NCBI RefSeq assembly: GCF_012843875.1
Contig: NZ_JABAFY010000004.1
Span: 1 to 64,000 of the forward strand
From: Desulfovibrio piger
GTDB taxonomy: Bacteria > Desulfobacterota > Desulfovibrionia > Desulfovibrionales > Desulfovibrionaceae
DNA length: 64,000 nt
Direction: 5' to 3'
How positions within the stretch are numbered: position 1 is the first letter of the stretch; every line of letters begins with the position of its first letter. Of this stretch, positions 1 through 8,041 are shown in pieces. Both the position numbers and the translations under genes were made by a program. Under the pieces are notes generated by a model. The model worked only from the letters and a program-made list of their open reading frames with translations, made no database searches and was not told where the DNA came from.

Positions 1-25
1 CATCACGAAAATCTGTTTGTTTCAT
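1..25 (-). CDS. Possible start of a gene cut by the window edge
   Basis: On the minus strand an ATG at position 25 opens a frame reading MKQTDFRD before the window ends. The stretch upstream (26-80) is AT-rich and lies beyond the 86-138 hairpin, which suits a promoter. The ribosome binding site is weak. Eight codons cannot identify a product, so this is only a pointer that a gene may continue to the left. Confidence 0.3.
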
Positions 26-85
26 GGGACGAGATTACCACACCTTTTAAAATCAAAAAACATGCCGGACATCCTCTAAGCTTGA

Positions 86-138
86 GAAACAAGAAAGGAC
101 AGCCGCTCGAATTTTGGGCGGCTGTCCTTTCTTGTTTC
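86..138. terminator. Perfect 21-bp hairpin, likely bidirectional terminator
   Basis: Arms 86-106 and 118-138 pair perfectly over 21 bp around an 11-nt loop. The right arm ends one base before the stop codon of the ThiS-like gene at 139. On the minus strand the second arm ends in TTTCTTGTTTC, giving a T-rich tail. Confidence 0.75.
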
Positions 139-390
139 CTAGCCCACGCTGGCGACTTTGCGGACCAGCAGCTCGTCGTTGGGCCAGATCTGGCGGTCGG
201 GGGTGAGCAGTTCGCCGTCGCGGGCCACCAGGGCACATTCCTCGGCCAGCCCCAGGGCCGTCAGCAGCTGGCGGGAGGTCTTGGGGCGGGGGATGGAGAG
301 CCAGTGGTCCTCGGGCTGGAGACGCACGGTGACGCGCGCACCGGTGTGTTCGGGGTTGACGCAGTGGATGTGGCGGGGAGTCTCGCTCAT
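139..390 (-). CDS. ThiS/MoaD-like ubiquitin-fold small protein
   Basis: An 83-residue protein starting MSETPRHIH. The ATG at 390 is chosen because AAGGAAACGACC precedes it; a longer frame upstream has no such site. The second half follows the ThiS/MoaD pattern: a leucine-rich helix (LLTALGL), a valine/arginine strand with a DGELL turn, then PNDELLVRKV. Sulfur carriers of this family act through a C-terminal Gly-Gly thiocarboxylate. This one ends ASVG with a single glycine, so classical activation is doubtful. A TtuA-type sulfurtransferase occurs elsewhere in the window (47977-48885), and TtuA enzymes use a ThiS-like donor, but the genes are not linked. Partner and function are inference. Confidence 0.6.
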   Translation of the reverse strand: MSETPRHIHCVNPEHTGARVTVRLQPEDHWLSIPRPKTSRQLLTALGLAEECALVARDGELLTPDRQIWPNDELLVRKVASVG

Positions 391-484
391 GGTCGTTTCC
401 TTATGCTTGAAGTCAGGCAGCGCGGTTGCCGGGGAGAGCAAGGAGTGGCGGGACACTACCTGCTCCTTGCCGCGCTGTCTCCTG

Positions 485-570
485 TTAAAAGTTTTGGGAA
501 GGGAAAGGGGGAGCGCGAGGGGGAGAGGGAGAACCGTTTTTCCAAACGGTTTCCTTCTCCCCCTCGCCTG
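485..570 (-). repeat. Intergenic hairpin element, copy A
   Basis: Member of a dispersed family found at least nine times here. A long GA-rich/CT-rich hairpin (515-567, core AACCGTTT-TTCC-AAACGGTT) is followed, reading the minus strand, by a C-rich tail ending TTCCCAAAACTTTTAA. It sits 3' of the Gate-domain gene and before the ThiS-like gene. The copy at 62172-62262 is almost superimposable in reverse complement. Confidence 0.8.
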
Positions 571-577
571 TTCCTTA

Positions 578-1564
578 CTAAAACGCCACCCACCAGTACA
601 GCAGGGTGACCACGGCCATACTGACGGCGCGCAGGCCCTGGTTGGCCAGGATCAGGCGCAGGGCCAGGGCCGGGCGGTAGAAACCGGCGTAGGCGGGCAG
701 CTGGTGGCGGATGGCCCGCATGGGCGTGGACAATATGTTGCCCACCATCAGGGCAAGCACCACGTCGCGGGCCTCGAGGCCGCCGGTCTGGAGCACGCTG
801 CCTGCGGCGCCCAGGGCCGCGCCCAGTTCGGCGGCCAGATGCAGCACGATGATGCCCATGGCCTGGGGCTTGAGGAAGGCCAGCCATTCCATGTGCATGG
901 CCAGCCACTCCTCGGCGGCGGTGAACAGGCCGTAGCGCTGCAACAGATACATGATGATGTAGACGGGCACCGTGAAGCAGACCAGCTTGGGCACGCGGCG
1001 GCGGAAGCGCTTCCAGGCCTTGCGGACGGCGGCGCGCCAGCCGGTCTCGCCGTCGGCGGCGGCCGTGCAGGCCAGGCAGCCCTGCGGCGGTGCGGGCAGC
1101 AGGCGGCGGGAAAAGGCGATGGTCAGGCCGGTACGGCCCACGGCGGCCAGCAGGGTCAGGCCCACATAGACCACGGCGGGCCAGCCCAGCACGGGCCAGG
1201 TGAGCAGGAAGATGGTGGGCGTGTGGACCAGATAGGCCGGGAAGCTGTTGAACAGATTGGCCAGCATGAGTTCCCGGCCGTCGATCTCGCCTTTCTGGTG
1301 GCTTTCGGAAAGCAGGCCGTTGGCCGCTGCCGGGGAGACGAAGGCCAGGGAGAAGGCCGCGCCCGCCACGTCGCGCAGATGGGCGGCCCGGGCCAGCGGG
1401 GTGGCCAGACGGGCCAGATGGCGCGTCCAGCGCAGGGCCTCCAGCAGATTGGCCAGCAGCAGGCCCACGCACAGGCCCAGCAGCAGACGCAGCAGGGGCC
1501 AGAGCAGGCCTTTCCAGAGCAGGGCCAGGGAATGCAGCGTGTCAGGGGAAAGGATATCGTTCAT
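578..1564 (-). CDS. Gate-domain (nucleoside-recognition family) membrane protein
   Basis: A 328-residue integral membrane protein with an N-terminal hydrophobic block (about 15-50), helices around 110-160, and a C-terminal half with further hydrophobic segments separated by a basic stretch (KAWKRFRRR, about residue 185). The motif FVSPAAANGLL and the small-residue-rich repeated halves resemble Gate/nucleoside-recognition proteins such as SpmA/SpmB and YjiG. The transported substrate is unknown in most of this family. The ATG lies 15 nt after the rnhA stop on the same strand, so the pair is probably co-transcribed. No strong ribosome binding site is visible, which suggests translational coupling to rnhA. 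Confidence 0.6.
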   Translation of the reverse strand: MNDILSPDTLHSLALLWKGLLWPLLRLLLGLCVGLLLANLLEALRWTRHLARLATPLARAAHLRDVAGAAFSLAFVSPAAANGLLSESHQKGEIDGRELMLANLFNSFPAYLVHTPTIFLLTWPVLGWPAVVYVGLTLLAAVGRTGLTIAFSRRLLPAPPQGCLACTAAADGETGWRAAVRKAWKRFRRRVPKLVCFTVPVYIIMYLLQRYGLFTAAEEWLAMHMEWLAFLKPQAMGIIVLHLAAELGAALGAAGSVLQTGGLEARDVVLALMVGNILSTPMRAIRHQLPAYAGFYRPALALRLILANQGLRAVSMAVVTLLYWWVAF

Positions 1565-1579
1565 GGGCAGGGCGCGGGA

Positions 1580-2059
1580 TCAGGCCTGGGCGGCCGTGAA
1601 GCCCGTGTCCTCGGGCAGGTCGGGACCGGCGGCGAAGGCGCGGGCCAGTTCGTCGCAGCGTTCGTTTTCGCGGTGTCCGGCATGGCCGCGCAGCCAGTGG
1701 AAGGTGACCTTGTGGGTGCGCAGCAGGGGCAGGAGCTGCTTCCAGAGGTCCACGTTGAGCACGGGCTTCTTGTCGCTCTTGATCCAGTTGCGCTTTTGCC
1801 AGCCGGCCAGCCAGCCTTTTTCCACGGCGTCACAGACGTATTTGGAATCGGTGTAGAGGTCCACCTCGCAGGCTTCGCGCAGGGCGGAGAGGGCCGCGAT
1901 GACGCCGCCCAGTTCCATGCGGTTGTTGGTGGTCAGGCGGGCGCCGCCCACCAGCTCGCGGCGGGCCGTGCTGCCCACCAGGCAGAGGATGGCGGCCCAG
2001 CCGCCCCGGCCGGGATTGCCCAGGCAGGAACCGTCCGTATAGATGATGACTTTCTTCAT
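1580..2059 (-). CDS. rnhA: Ribonuclease HI
   Basis: Degrades the RNA strand of RNA-DNA hybrids in the cytoplasm (R-loops, primers). The 159-residue protein has the full RNase HI layout: YTDGSCLGNPG at the N terminus with the first catalytic Asp, TTNNRMEL with the catalytic Glu, YTDSKYV with the second Asp, and WLRGHAGHRENERCD containing the active-site His and last Asp. Length is normal for the bacterial enzyme (about 155). The ATG at 2059 is preferred over a TTG one codon upstream because AAGGA lies at proper spacing. First gene of a short minus-strand unit with the Gate-domain protein. Confidence 0.95.
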   Translation of the reverse strand: MKKVIIYTDGSCLGNPGRGGWAAILCLVGSTARRELVGGARLTTNNRMELGGVIAALSALREACEVDLYTDSKYVCDAVEKGWLAGWQKRNWIKSDKKPVLNVDLWKQLLPLLRTHKVTFHWLRGHAGHRENERCDELARAFAAGPDLPEDTGFTAAQA

Positions 2060-2085
2060 CAAGAATTCCTTTGTGGTTTGAGACC

Positions 2086-2166
2086 TCCCCCTTCAGGGGG
2101 AAAAGGAAATTTGACAAGACGGCGAAGCCGATGAAATCCTTTTCCGTAACTTCTCCCTTCAGGGAG
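2086..2166. repeat. Three-hairpin structured element between divergent genes
   Basis: Two CUUCAG-type hairpins (TCCCCC-TTCA-GGGGGA at 2086-2101 and CTCCC-TTCA-GGGAG at 2153-2166) flank an imperfect stem made by GGAAAAGGAAATTT (2099-2112) and AAATCCTTTTCC (2134-2145), which encloses a small CGGC-GAA-GCCG hairpin (2120-2130). The element is upstream of rnhA and inside the 329-bp gap to the divergent small gene at 2389. Function unknown; it could be a small mobile palindromic repeat. Confidence 0.6.
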
Positions 2167-2388
2167 GGGCGACTGTGGATTGCAACATGACCGCGCAGTG
2201 TAGGAAAGAAGCGGGGCGCTGGCAACGGGGCCTCCCCGGGTGTGCCCGCGCGCACAGTGGGGGCCGCAAAACGGGGGAGAGCGCGGGCGGGGCCGTGGTC
2301 TTCGTTCTGCAGGCTGGACTTTGCGGAGCCTTTGGGATATGCTTTTCTACCAAAAATTAATGGGGGCATCACCCCCGTGGAGGACATC

Positions 2389-2496
2389 ATGGCTCACAAG
2401 AAAATTGAGCGTAAAAAGGAACTGGATCGCCGCCGTCATCGTCGCGCTGAACGTCTGAAGCAGCGCGTGCGTGAAGCCAAGGCCGCCAAGGCCTAG
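2389..2496 (+). CDS. 35-residue Lys/Arg-rich small protein
   Basis: Encodes MAHKKIERKKELDRRR and continues as a highly basic, probably single-helix peptide ending in KAAKA. The ATG is preceded by GGAGG at good spacing, which together with the clean stop makes translation likely despite its size. More than a third of the residues are Lys or Arg, so it may bind RNA or the ribosome; that is inference. It lies 113 bp upstream of the FmdB-type gene and may be co-transcribed. I do not recognise a named family. Confidence 0.65.
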   Translation: MAHKKIERKKELDRRRHRRAERLKQRVREAKAAKA

Positions 2497-2609
2497 TTTC
2501 CGCGGACAGTTCATTGCCGGTTCCCTGCGGGGAGCCGCGAATTTCAGCACAACGGCCGATGGCCCCGGACAAAAAAGGGGCTGTCGTGGCCGTTCTTGGC
2601 GTTATAGCT

Positions 2610-2939
2610 ATGCCCATCTACGAATATCAGTGTCCCAACTGTCAGAAAGTCTTTGAAGAATGGACCCATGTGACCGACATGCAGGCCCAGGAGCCCTGCC
2701 CTGATTGCGGCACCCCCTCGCCGCGGGTCATGTCGCACACGTCTTTCGTGCTCAAGGGCGGCGGCTGGTATGTCAGCGATTACGGCTACCGCAAGGGCAT
2801 CAAGGACGAGAACAGCACGTCCACCCCTTCTTCTTCCGCCTCCTCGTCGACGAGTTCCACTTCTTCCGGCAGCACTGCCAGCAGCACTTCCGGAGGCTCG
2901 GGTTCTTCCACCTCCTCTTCGTCGACCCCTTCCGCGTGA
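2610..2939 (+). CDS. FmdB-family zinc ribbon protein with Ser/Thr-rich tail
   Basis: A 109-residue protein beginning MPIYEYQCPNC, the hallmark of the FmdB/CxxC-CxxC putative regulatory family. CPNC and CPDC pairs in the first 40 residues form a probable zinc ribbon. The C-terminal 40 or so residues are nearly all Ser, Thr and Gly, a low-complexity tail common in this family. FmdB proteins have been proposed as regulators but no function is established. The stop is 7 nt before purB, so the two are probably one transcript. Confidence 0.85.
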   Translation: MPIYEYQCPNCQKVFEEWTHVTDMQAQEPCPDCGTPSPRVMSHTSFVLKGGGWYVSDYGYRKGIKDENSTSTPSSSASSSTSSTSSGSTASSTSGGSGSSTSSSSTPSA

Positions 2940-2946
2940 GGTACCT

Positions 2947-4242
2947 ATGATTGAGCGCTACACCCGGCCCGCCATGGGCCGCATCTGGACCCTGGAGAAC
3001 CGTTACCGCGCCTGGCTGGCTGTGGAAGTGGCCGTGTGCGAGGCCTGGGCCGAACTGGGCCGCGTGCCCGCCGAGGCCGTGAAGACCATCCGGGAAAAGG
3101 CCGACATCGACGTGGACCGCATCCTCGAGATCGAGCAGACCACCCGTCACGACGTCATCGCCTTCCTCACTTCGCTGGAAGAAAAGGTGGGCCCCGACGC
3201 CCGCTACATCCATCTGGGCTGTACGTCTTCCGACATCGTGGACACCGCCAACGGCTATCTGTTCATGCAGGCCGGCAAGCTCATCGTGGAAGACATCGAA
3301 AAGGTGCTGGCTTCTCTGGAAGCCCTGGCCCGCAAGCACAAGGGCGTGCTCTGCATGGGCCGCACCCACGGCATCCATGCCGAACCCACCAGCTTTGGCC
3401 TCAAGATGACCGGCTTCCACGCCGAGTTCCAGCGCCATCTGGAGCGCGTCAAGGCCGGTATCGAGAGCGTGCGCGTGGGCAAGATCTCCGGCGCCGTGGG
3501 CACCTACGCCTTCCTTTCCCCCGAACTGGAGGAAAAGGCCCTGACCCGTCTGGGCCTGGCCGTGGACCCGCACTCCACCCAGATCGTGCAGCGTGACCGC
3601 TATGCCCATTTCTTCACCTCCCTGGCCATCCTGGCCGGCGGCATCGAGCGCCTGTGCGTGGAGCTGCGCCATCTGCAGCGCACCGAGGTGCTGGAAGTGG
3701 AAGAAGGCTTCGCCAAGGGCCAGAAGGGCTCCTCGGCCATGCCGCACAAGAAGAACCCCATCTCCGCCGAGAACATGGCCGGCCTTGCCCGCCTGATCCG
3801 CAGCAATGCCGTGGCTTCCATGGAGAACCAGGCCCTGTGGCACGAGCGCGACATCAGCCATTCGTCCGTGGAGCGCGTCATCATGCCCGACTCCACCATC
3901 CTGGCCGACTACGTGCTCAACCGTCTGTGCCGCCTGCTGGACGGCCTGGTGGTCAAGCCCGAGCGCATGAAGGAGAACATGGAGCGTTCCTACGGCCTGT
4001 ACTTCTCCCAGCGCGTGCTCACCGCCCTCATCGCCACCGGCCTGCCGCGCCAGAAGGCTTATGAGGCCGTGCAGCGCCTGGCCATGCAGAGCTGGGAGAC
4101 CCGCAAGCCCTTCCCCGAGCTGGTGTGCGCCGATCCCGACATGCATGAACGTCTGGGCGATGCCCAGCTGGCCGAACTTTTCGATCCCACCTACTATCTT
4201 AAATACGAAGACGTCATCTACAAGCGCGTCTTCGGCAATTAG
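2947..4242 (+). CDS. purB: Adenylosuccinate lyase
   Basis: Cleaves SAICAR to AICAR and adenylosuccinate to AMP, releasing fumarate, in purine synthesis. The 431-residue protein has the fumarase/aspartase superfamily signature [12 protein letters not shown] (about residues 261-272) on the mobile catalytic loop, plus TSSDIVDT and [14 protein letters not shown] segments that carry the active-site Ser/Thr and His residues. Start ATG at 2947, just after the FmdB stop. pyrE follows after 9 nt, linking a purine and a pyrimidine gene in one unit. Confidence 0.95.
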   Translation: MIERYTRPAMGRIWTLENRYRAWLAVEVAVCEAWAELGRVPAEAVKTIREKADIDVDRILEIEQTTRHDVIAFLTSLEEKVGPDARYIHLGCTSSDIVDTANGYLFMQAGKLIVEDIEKVLASLEALARKHKGVLCMGRTHGIHAEPTSFGLKMTGFHAEFQRHLERVKAGIESVRVGKISGAVGTYAFLSPELEEKALTRLGLAVDPHSTQIVQRDRYAHFFTSLAILAGGIERLCVELRHLQRTEVLEVEEGFAKGQKGSSAMPHKKNPISAENMAGLARLIRSNAVASMENQALWHERDISHSSVERVIMPDSTILADYVLNRLCRLLDGLVVKPERMKENMERSYGLYFSQRVLTALIATGLPRQKAYEAVQRLAMQSWETRKPFPELVCADPDMHERLGDAQLAELFDPTYYLKYEDVIYKRVFGN

Positions 4243-4251
4243 GAGGCTCCC

Positions 4252-4824
4252 GTGCAGCAGTCCATCCTGGAGATCAAGCGTCGTCTGGCCCGCCTGCTGG
4301 TGGAAAAGTCCTACCGTGAAGGCGACTTCGTCCTGGCTTCCGGCCGTCGCAGCGACTATTACTTCGATTGCCGCGTGACCGCCCTGCATGCCGAAGGTTC
4401 CTGGCTCATCGGTACGCTGTTCAACGACCTGCTCAAGGACGTGCCCGTGGTGGGAGTGGGCGGCATGACCATGGGCGCCGACCCGCTGGTCTCCGCCACC
4501 ACCGCCATCTCGCATGAACTGGGCCGTCCCCTCAACGGCCTGCTGGTGCGCAAGGAAGCCAAGGACCACGGCACCGGCCAGTTCGTGGAAGGCCTGGGCA
4601 ACTTCAAACCCGGCGACAAAGTGGCCATGCTGGAAGACGTGGTGACCACCGGCGGCTCCCTGCTCAAGGCCTGTGACCGTGTGCGCGCCGCCGGTCTGGA
4701 CATCGTGGCCGTGTGCTGCATCCTGGACCGTGAAGAAGGCGGCCGCGAAAAGCTGAAGGAAGCCGGTTACGAACTGCACTCCCTCTTCACCCGCAAGGAA
4801 CTGGTGGAGATGGCCCGCTCCTAG
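4252..4824 (+). CDS. pyrE: Orotate phosphoribosyltransferase
   Basis: Converts orotate and PRPP to orotidine monophosphate. The 190-residue protein carries the PRPP-binding motif VAMLEDVVTTGGS (residues 124-136) and the type I PRTase fold. Start is GTG at 4252; the AGGAGG that serves it overlaps the purB TAG stop (4240-4246), implying translational coupling. A strong terminator follows at 4933. PyrD and PyrK, the preceding enzyme in the pathway, are encoded at 43-45 kb. Confidence 0.95.
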   Translation: MQQSILEIKRRLARLLVEKSYREGDFVLASGRRSDYYFDCRVTALHAEGSWLIGTLFNDLLKDVPVVGVGGMTMGADPLVSATTAISHELGRPLNGLLVRKEAKDHGTGQFVEGLGNFKPGDKVAMLEDVVTTGGSLLKACDRVRAAGLDIVAVCCILDREEGGREKLKEAGYELHSLFTRKELVEMARS

Positions 4825-4932
4825 GGCTTTTTCGCTGGAGCGTTCCCGGCATGATCCGGGACATGGCGGGGATGACCGCCCACCATGGGGCCCACTCCAG
4901 ATCCGTCCCGGACCGGGGATACACTGATCGTC

Positions 4933-4961
4933 AAAGGGCAGTCTTCGGGCTGCCCTTTTTT
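4933..4961 (+). terminator. Rho-independent terminator after pyrE
   Basis: AAAGGGCAG pairs with CTGCCCTTT around a TCTTCGGG loop, followed by a T run to 4961. It closes the FmdB-purB-pyrE unit. Confidence 0.9.
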
Positions 4962-5351
4962 GTACGCTTTTGTCCGGCACAGGCCGGGGGGCTGGGCGGC
5001 AAGCGCCTGTGCCGCACGCTTGCCTTCCCGGATTTTTGCCTGCGGCAGGGCGCTGACAGGCCTGGAAAGCAGCGTGAAAGGTCACAGGAAAAAATTTTTT
5101 GAAATTTTTTTCAGGAAATTTTTCCGAAGGCCGCCGAAAAATGTGATGGCGCAAAGCTGCCGGAAATGTGCAGGCTGAAAAACTTTGTCACATTGATGAT
5201 AGAGACGCCTGGACGTATATCGATTTTGATTCACAATGTACTTTTGACGTAGTAACACAAAAAAATAAAGTATATTTTGCATCATATACAGTTTTATGAT
5301 GTTCATTTGTTTGGCTTGTTCGTTATTTCTTAAAGTGTATGGAAGGTTTTT
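4962..5351. other. Long AT-rich upstream region, no gene seen
   Basis: No supportable coding frame. GC-rich DNA to about 5080 gives way to A/T tracts (5083-5125 and 5210-5350), including TTGACG at about 5244 and several TATA-like stretches. This contrasts sharply with the GC-rich surroundings and probably holds the promoter(s) of the symporter gene at 5586. Confidence 0.5.
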
Positions 5352-5373
5352 TGACTGTTTGTGTGAACAGTCA
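5352..5373. promoter_or_regulatory. Perfect 8-bp palindrome, candidate operator
   Basis: TGACTGTT and AACAGTCA are separated by TGTGTG. The spacing and perfect dyad symmetry suit a dimeric regulator or a short hairpin. It lies about 210 bp before the symporter GTG, inside its probable promoter/leader region; two further small hairpins (5485-5502 and 5507-5523) follow in the leader. Confidence 0.45.
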
Positions 5374-5585
5374 TGGCGGGACTATGTGCATTGCGTAACA
5401 AAGTGCGCGTTTTTCCGTGTAAAACCGGCGTAAAGCAGAGCCAGGCCCTTTGCAGCGATGGTGAAAGCGTGCTAGCGTGTTTTTGTGCCATCCGCTGTGG
5501 CACGGGCATTCCGGCCGGATGCAGAGGCTGTCCGGGCGGAAGATATCAACGAGAGGACAGGGGCGAGCCCAGGGAGGATGGAAAA

Positions 5586-6941
5586 GTGGAGCTTTACAGG
5601 CTGTTGGAAACCTTTAACGGATTTTTGTGGTGTCCGGTCATGCTGGTGCTGCTGGTAGGCACGGGCATCTATCTGAATATAGCGCTGCGCTTTTTCTCCT
5701 TCCGCAACTGGGTACGAGCTTACAAGTGCCTGTGGCAGGGGCGGTCCCATCAGTCCGAACACGGCGAGATCTCGCCGTGGAATGCCCTCATGACTGCTCT
5801 GGCCGCAGATATCGGTACCGGTAACGTAGTGGGCGTGGCCCTGGCCATCGCCGTGGGCGGCCCCGGCGCCCTGTTCTGGATGTGGGTCACGGCCCTGGTG
5901 GGCATGATGACCAAGTTCAGCGAAGTGCTGCTTTCCGTGCACTTCCGCGAAAAGACCCCCGCCGGCAACTGGGTGGGCGGCGCCATGTACTTCATCAAGA
6001 ACGGCCTGGGCCCCAAATGGGTCTGGCTGGGCACCTGCTTTGCCGTGTTCGGCATCTGCGCCTGTATCGGTACGGGCGGCATGGTGCAGGCCAAGGCCAT
6101 CACCGACAATATCTCCGGCACCTTCGGCCTGCCCACGTGGCTGTGCGGCCTGATCCTGGTGGGCCTGTGCGTGGCCGTGCTGCTGGGCGGCGTGCGCCGC
6201 ATCGGCGCCGTGGCGGGCAAGATCGTGCCCTTCATGGCCATCATGTATGTCTTCATGTGCCTGCTCATCATCGGCATGAACATCGAAAAGGTCCCCTCCG
6301 TGTTCTGGTGGGTGATCTCCGACGCCTTCCAGCCCACGGCGGCCACCGGCGGCTTTGTGGGCGCCACGGTGATGATGGCCATTCGTCAGGGCATGGCCCG
6401 CGGTATCTTCTCCAACGAAGCCGGCCTGGGTACCGCTCCCATGGCCCACGCGGCCTCCACGGCCGAGACCCCGCTGGTGCAGGCCTCCATCGGCATGCTC
6501 GACGTCTTCATCGATACCATCATCGTCTGCAGCATGACGGGCTTCGTGATCCTGGTGACGGGCACCTGGACCGCCGGTTCCTCCGCCGCCAGCATGATGA
6601 CCTCCATGGCCTTCGAACAGGCGCTGCCCGGTGTGGGCCAGTTCGCGGTCACCATCTGTCTGACTTTCTTCGCCTTCACCACCATCCTCGGCTGGTGTGT
6701 GTACGGTGAACGCTGCGCCATCTACCTGTTCGGCGACCGGGCCCAGATGGTCTTCCGCCTGGTGTACTGCCTGGCGGTGGGCGTGGGTTCCGTCCTGGCC
6801 CTGGATGCCGTGTGGCTCCTGGCCGATACCTGCAACGCCCTTATGGCGCTGCCCAACCTTACCGGTGTCCTGCTGCTGAGCCCCGTGCTGTTCAAGATCG
6901 TACGGGACGAGGTGGCCCGGGACGATCGTTTCGTCGTGTAG
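5586..6941 (+). CDS. Alanine/glycine:cation symporter (AGCS family)
   Basis: A sodium- or proton-coupled amino-acid importer in the inner membrane. The 451-residue protein has about ten or eleven hydrophobic segments and the AGCS signature region GTGNVVGVALAIAVGGPGA followed by WMWVTALVGM, TKFSEVLLSVHFRE and GGAMYFIKNGLG. Length matches the family (about 450). The GTG at 5586 is preferred because GGGAGG sits 8 nt upstream and the protein then starts VELYRLLETFNG as in relatives; longer upstream frames lack family features. It is monocistronic, with a terminator at 6950. Alanine or glycine is the usual substrate, not provable here. Confidence 0.9.
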   Translation: MELYRLLETFNGFLWCPVMLVLLVGTGIYLNIALRFFSFRNWVRAYKCLWQGRSHQSEHGEISPWNALMTALAADIGTGNVVGVALAIAVGGPGALFWMWVTALVGMMTKFSEVLLSVHFREKTPAGNWVGGAMYFIKNGLGPKWVWLGTCFAVFGICACIGTGGMVQAKAITDNISGTFGLPTWLCGLILVGLCVAVLLGGVRRIGAVAGKIVPFMAIMYVFMCLLIIGMNIEKVPSVFWWVISDAFQPTAATGGFVGATVMMAIRQGMARGIFSNEAGLGTAPMAHAASTAETPLVQASIGMLDVFIDTIIVCSMTGFVILVTGTWTAGSSAASMMTSMAFEQALPGVGQFAVTICLTFFAFTTILGWCVYGERCAIYLFGDRAQMVFRLVYCLAVGVGSVLALDAVWLLADTCNALMALPNLTGVLLLSPVLFKIVRDEVARDDRFVV

Positions 6942-6949
6942 GCAACCGG

Positions 6950-6975
6950 GGGGCGGGCCCCGGGCCCGCCCCTTT
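6950..6975 (+). terminator. GC-rich terminator after the symporter gene
   Basis: GGGGCGGGCC pairs with GGCCCGCCCC across a 3-nt loop, followed by TTTG. It starts 9 nt after the stop codon. Confidence 0.75.
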
Positions 6976-7218
6976 GCAACATATTCCATGACATAGCCTG
7001 AGGAAGGCAGCCTTCGGGCCGGCGCTCTCCGTCATCGGGGAGCGGGTCTTGGCGCTCACCCTGAAAACGGCCTTTTCCATGGAAAAAGACCGGCAGGGAG
7101 AAGGCTGCGGAGCTGGCAAGGGCGCAGCGGCGCCTCCGTGACGGTCCGGCATGACGGACTGCCGGCCGGGACGCCGGAGGCTCCCATCCCGTTCACCTTT
7201 TGGAAGAGGGGCAAGGCA

Positions 7219-8031
7219 TTGCAAAAACGTTACCTTTCCATCGCCATCCTGACGGCCGTCCTGGCCGTGACGGGGATCGCCGGCTATCTGCTGCCGGCGG
7301 GCCCGGTCGCGGGGGACAAGGAACCTGCCACGCGTCGCATCCTGTTCGACAATGCGGGCGGTCCCGTGGTCTTCGACCATCAGAAGCACAGCCGTCTGCT
7401 CAAGGAAGATTGCGCCACCTGCCACCACGAGAGCCTGCAGAAGACGCCCGACAAGGCCATGGCCTGTGCCAGCTGCCACGGCGTGGCCCTGGACGATGCC
7501 TTCAAGGCGGGGCATGCCAAGAGCTATCCGGCGGAAAGCTGTGTGACCTGCCACCATTACGAACTGGCGGCCAAGGACTGGGGGCATCAGCAGCACAGCG
7601 AGGACTTTGGCGTGGACTGCACCTCCTGCCACCATGCCGACACGAACATCGAGCCCGAACCGCAGAGCTGCGCCAACTGCCATGAGGCCGGGGCCCGGCC
7701 CACCAACAAGGCTGCCGAGCCCGGCACGCCGCCGGTGCTGGCCGATGCCGTGCACGCGCGCTGCGTGGCCTGCCATCAGGATCTGTTCGGCAAGGCCAAG
7801 AACTGCGCTTCCTGCCATGAGCTGAAGCCCACGCGCAAGGATGAGGCTGCCGTGAAGGGCAAGGTGAACGCCCTGTATGCCGACTGCACGGTCTGCCATG
7901 TGAAGAAGACGCCGGACAAGCTGATCCCCGGCCGTATGGACGCCTTCCACGGCCAGTGCATGGGCTGTCATGAAAAGCTCGGCAAGGGCCCCTTCGGCAA
8001 GGACAAGTGTGCCCAGTGCCATACCAAGTAG
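7219..8031 (+). CDS. dhcA: Decaheme cytochrome c of the Rnf operon
   Basis: A 270-residue periplasmic, membrane-anchored cytochrome with exactly ten CxxCH heme sites (CATCH, CASCH, CVTCH, CTSCH, CANCH, CVACH, CASCH, CTVCH, CMGCH, CAQCH). The N terminus is a signal-anchor: QKRYLSIAILTAVLAVTG. The TTG at 7219 is chosen since GAGGGG precedes it and the longer ATG-started frame adds a non-signal extension. In Desulfovibrio a multiheme cytochrome precedes rnfC and is thought to link the periplasmic cytochrome pool with Rnf. Start codon choice is less certain than identity. The 243 bp upstream of it show only GC-rich inverted repeats and no recognised riboswitch. Confidence 0.85.
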   Translation: MQKRYLSIAILTAVLAVTGIAGYLLPAGPVAGDKEPATRRILFDNAGGPVVFDHQKHSRLLKEDCATCHHESLQKTPDKAMACASCHGVALDDAFKAGHAKSYPAESCVTCHHYELAAKDWGHQQHSEDFGVDCTSCHHADTNIEPEPQSCANCHEAGARPTNKAAEPGTPPVLADAVHARCVACHQDLFGKAKNCASCHELKPTRKDEAAVKGKVNALYADCTVCHVKKTPDKLIPGRMDAFHGQCMGCHEKLGKGPFGKDKCAQCHTK

Positions 8032-8041
8032 TGAGGCGGGT

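Noticed and set aside
139-456. Longer version of the ThiS-like gene starting at 456
   Set aside because: Extra N terminus does not fit the family and the ATG at 390 has a good ribosome binding site.
4851-5102. Small plus-strand frame after pyrE
   Set aside because: Spans the terminator and has no ribosome binding site or recognisable sequence.
2800-5154. Open frame of over 700 codons opposite purB and pyrE
   Set aside because: Shadow of two convincing genes; no start context or motif.
6976-7218. GC-rich inverted repeats before the Rnf cytochrome gene considered as an FMN or cobalamin riboswitch
   Set aside because: Conserved core motifs of those classes are not visible.
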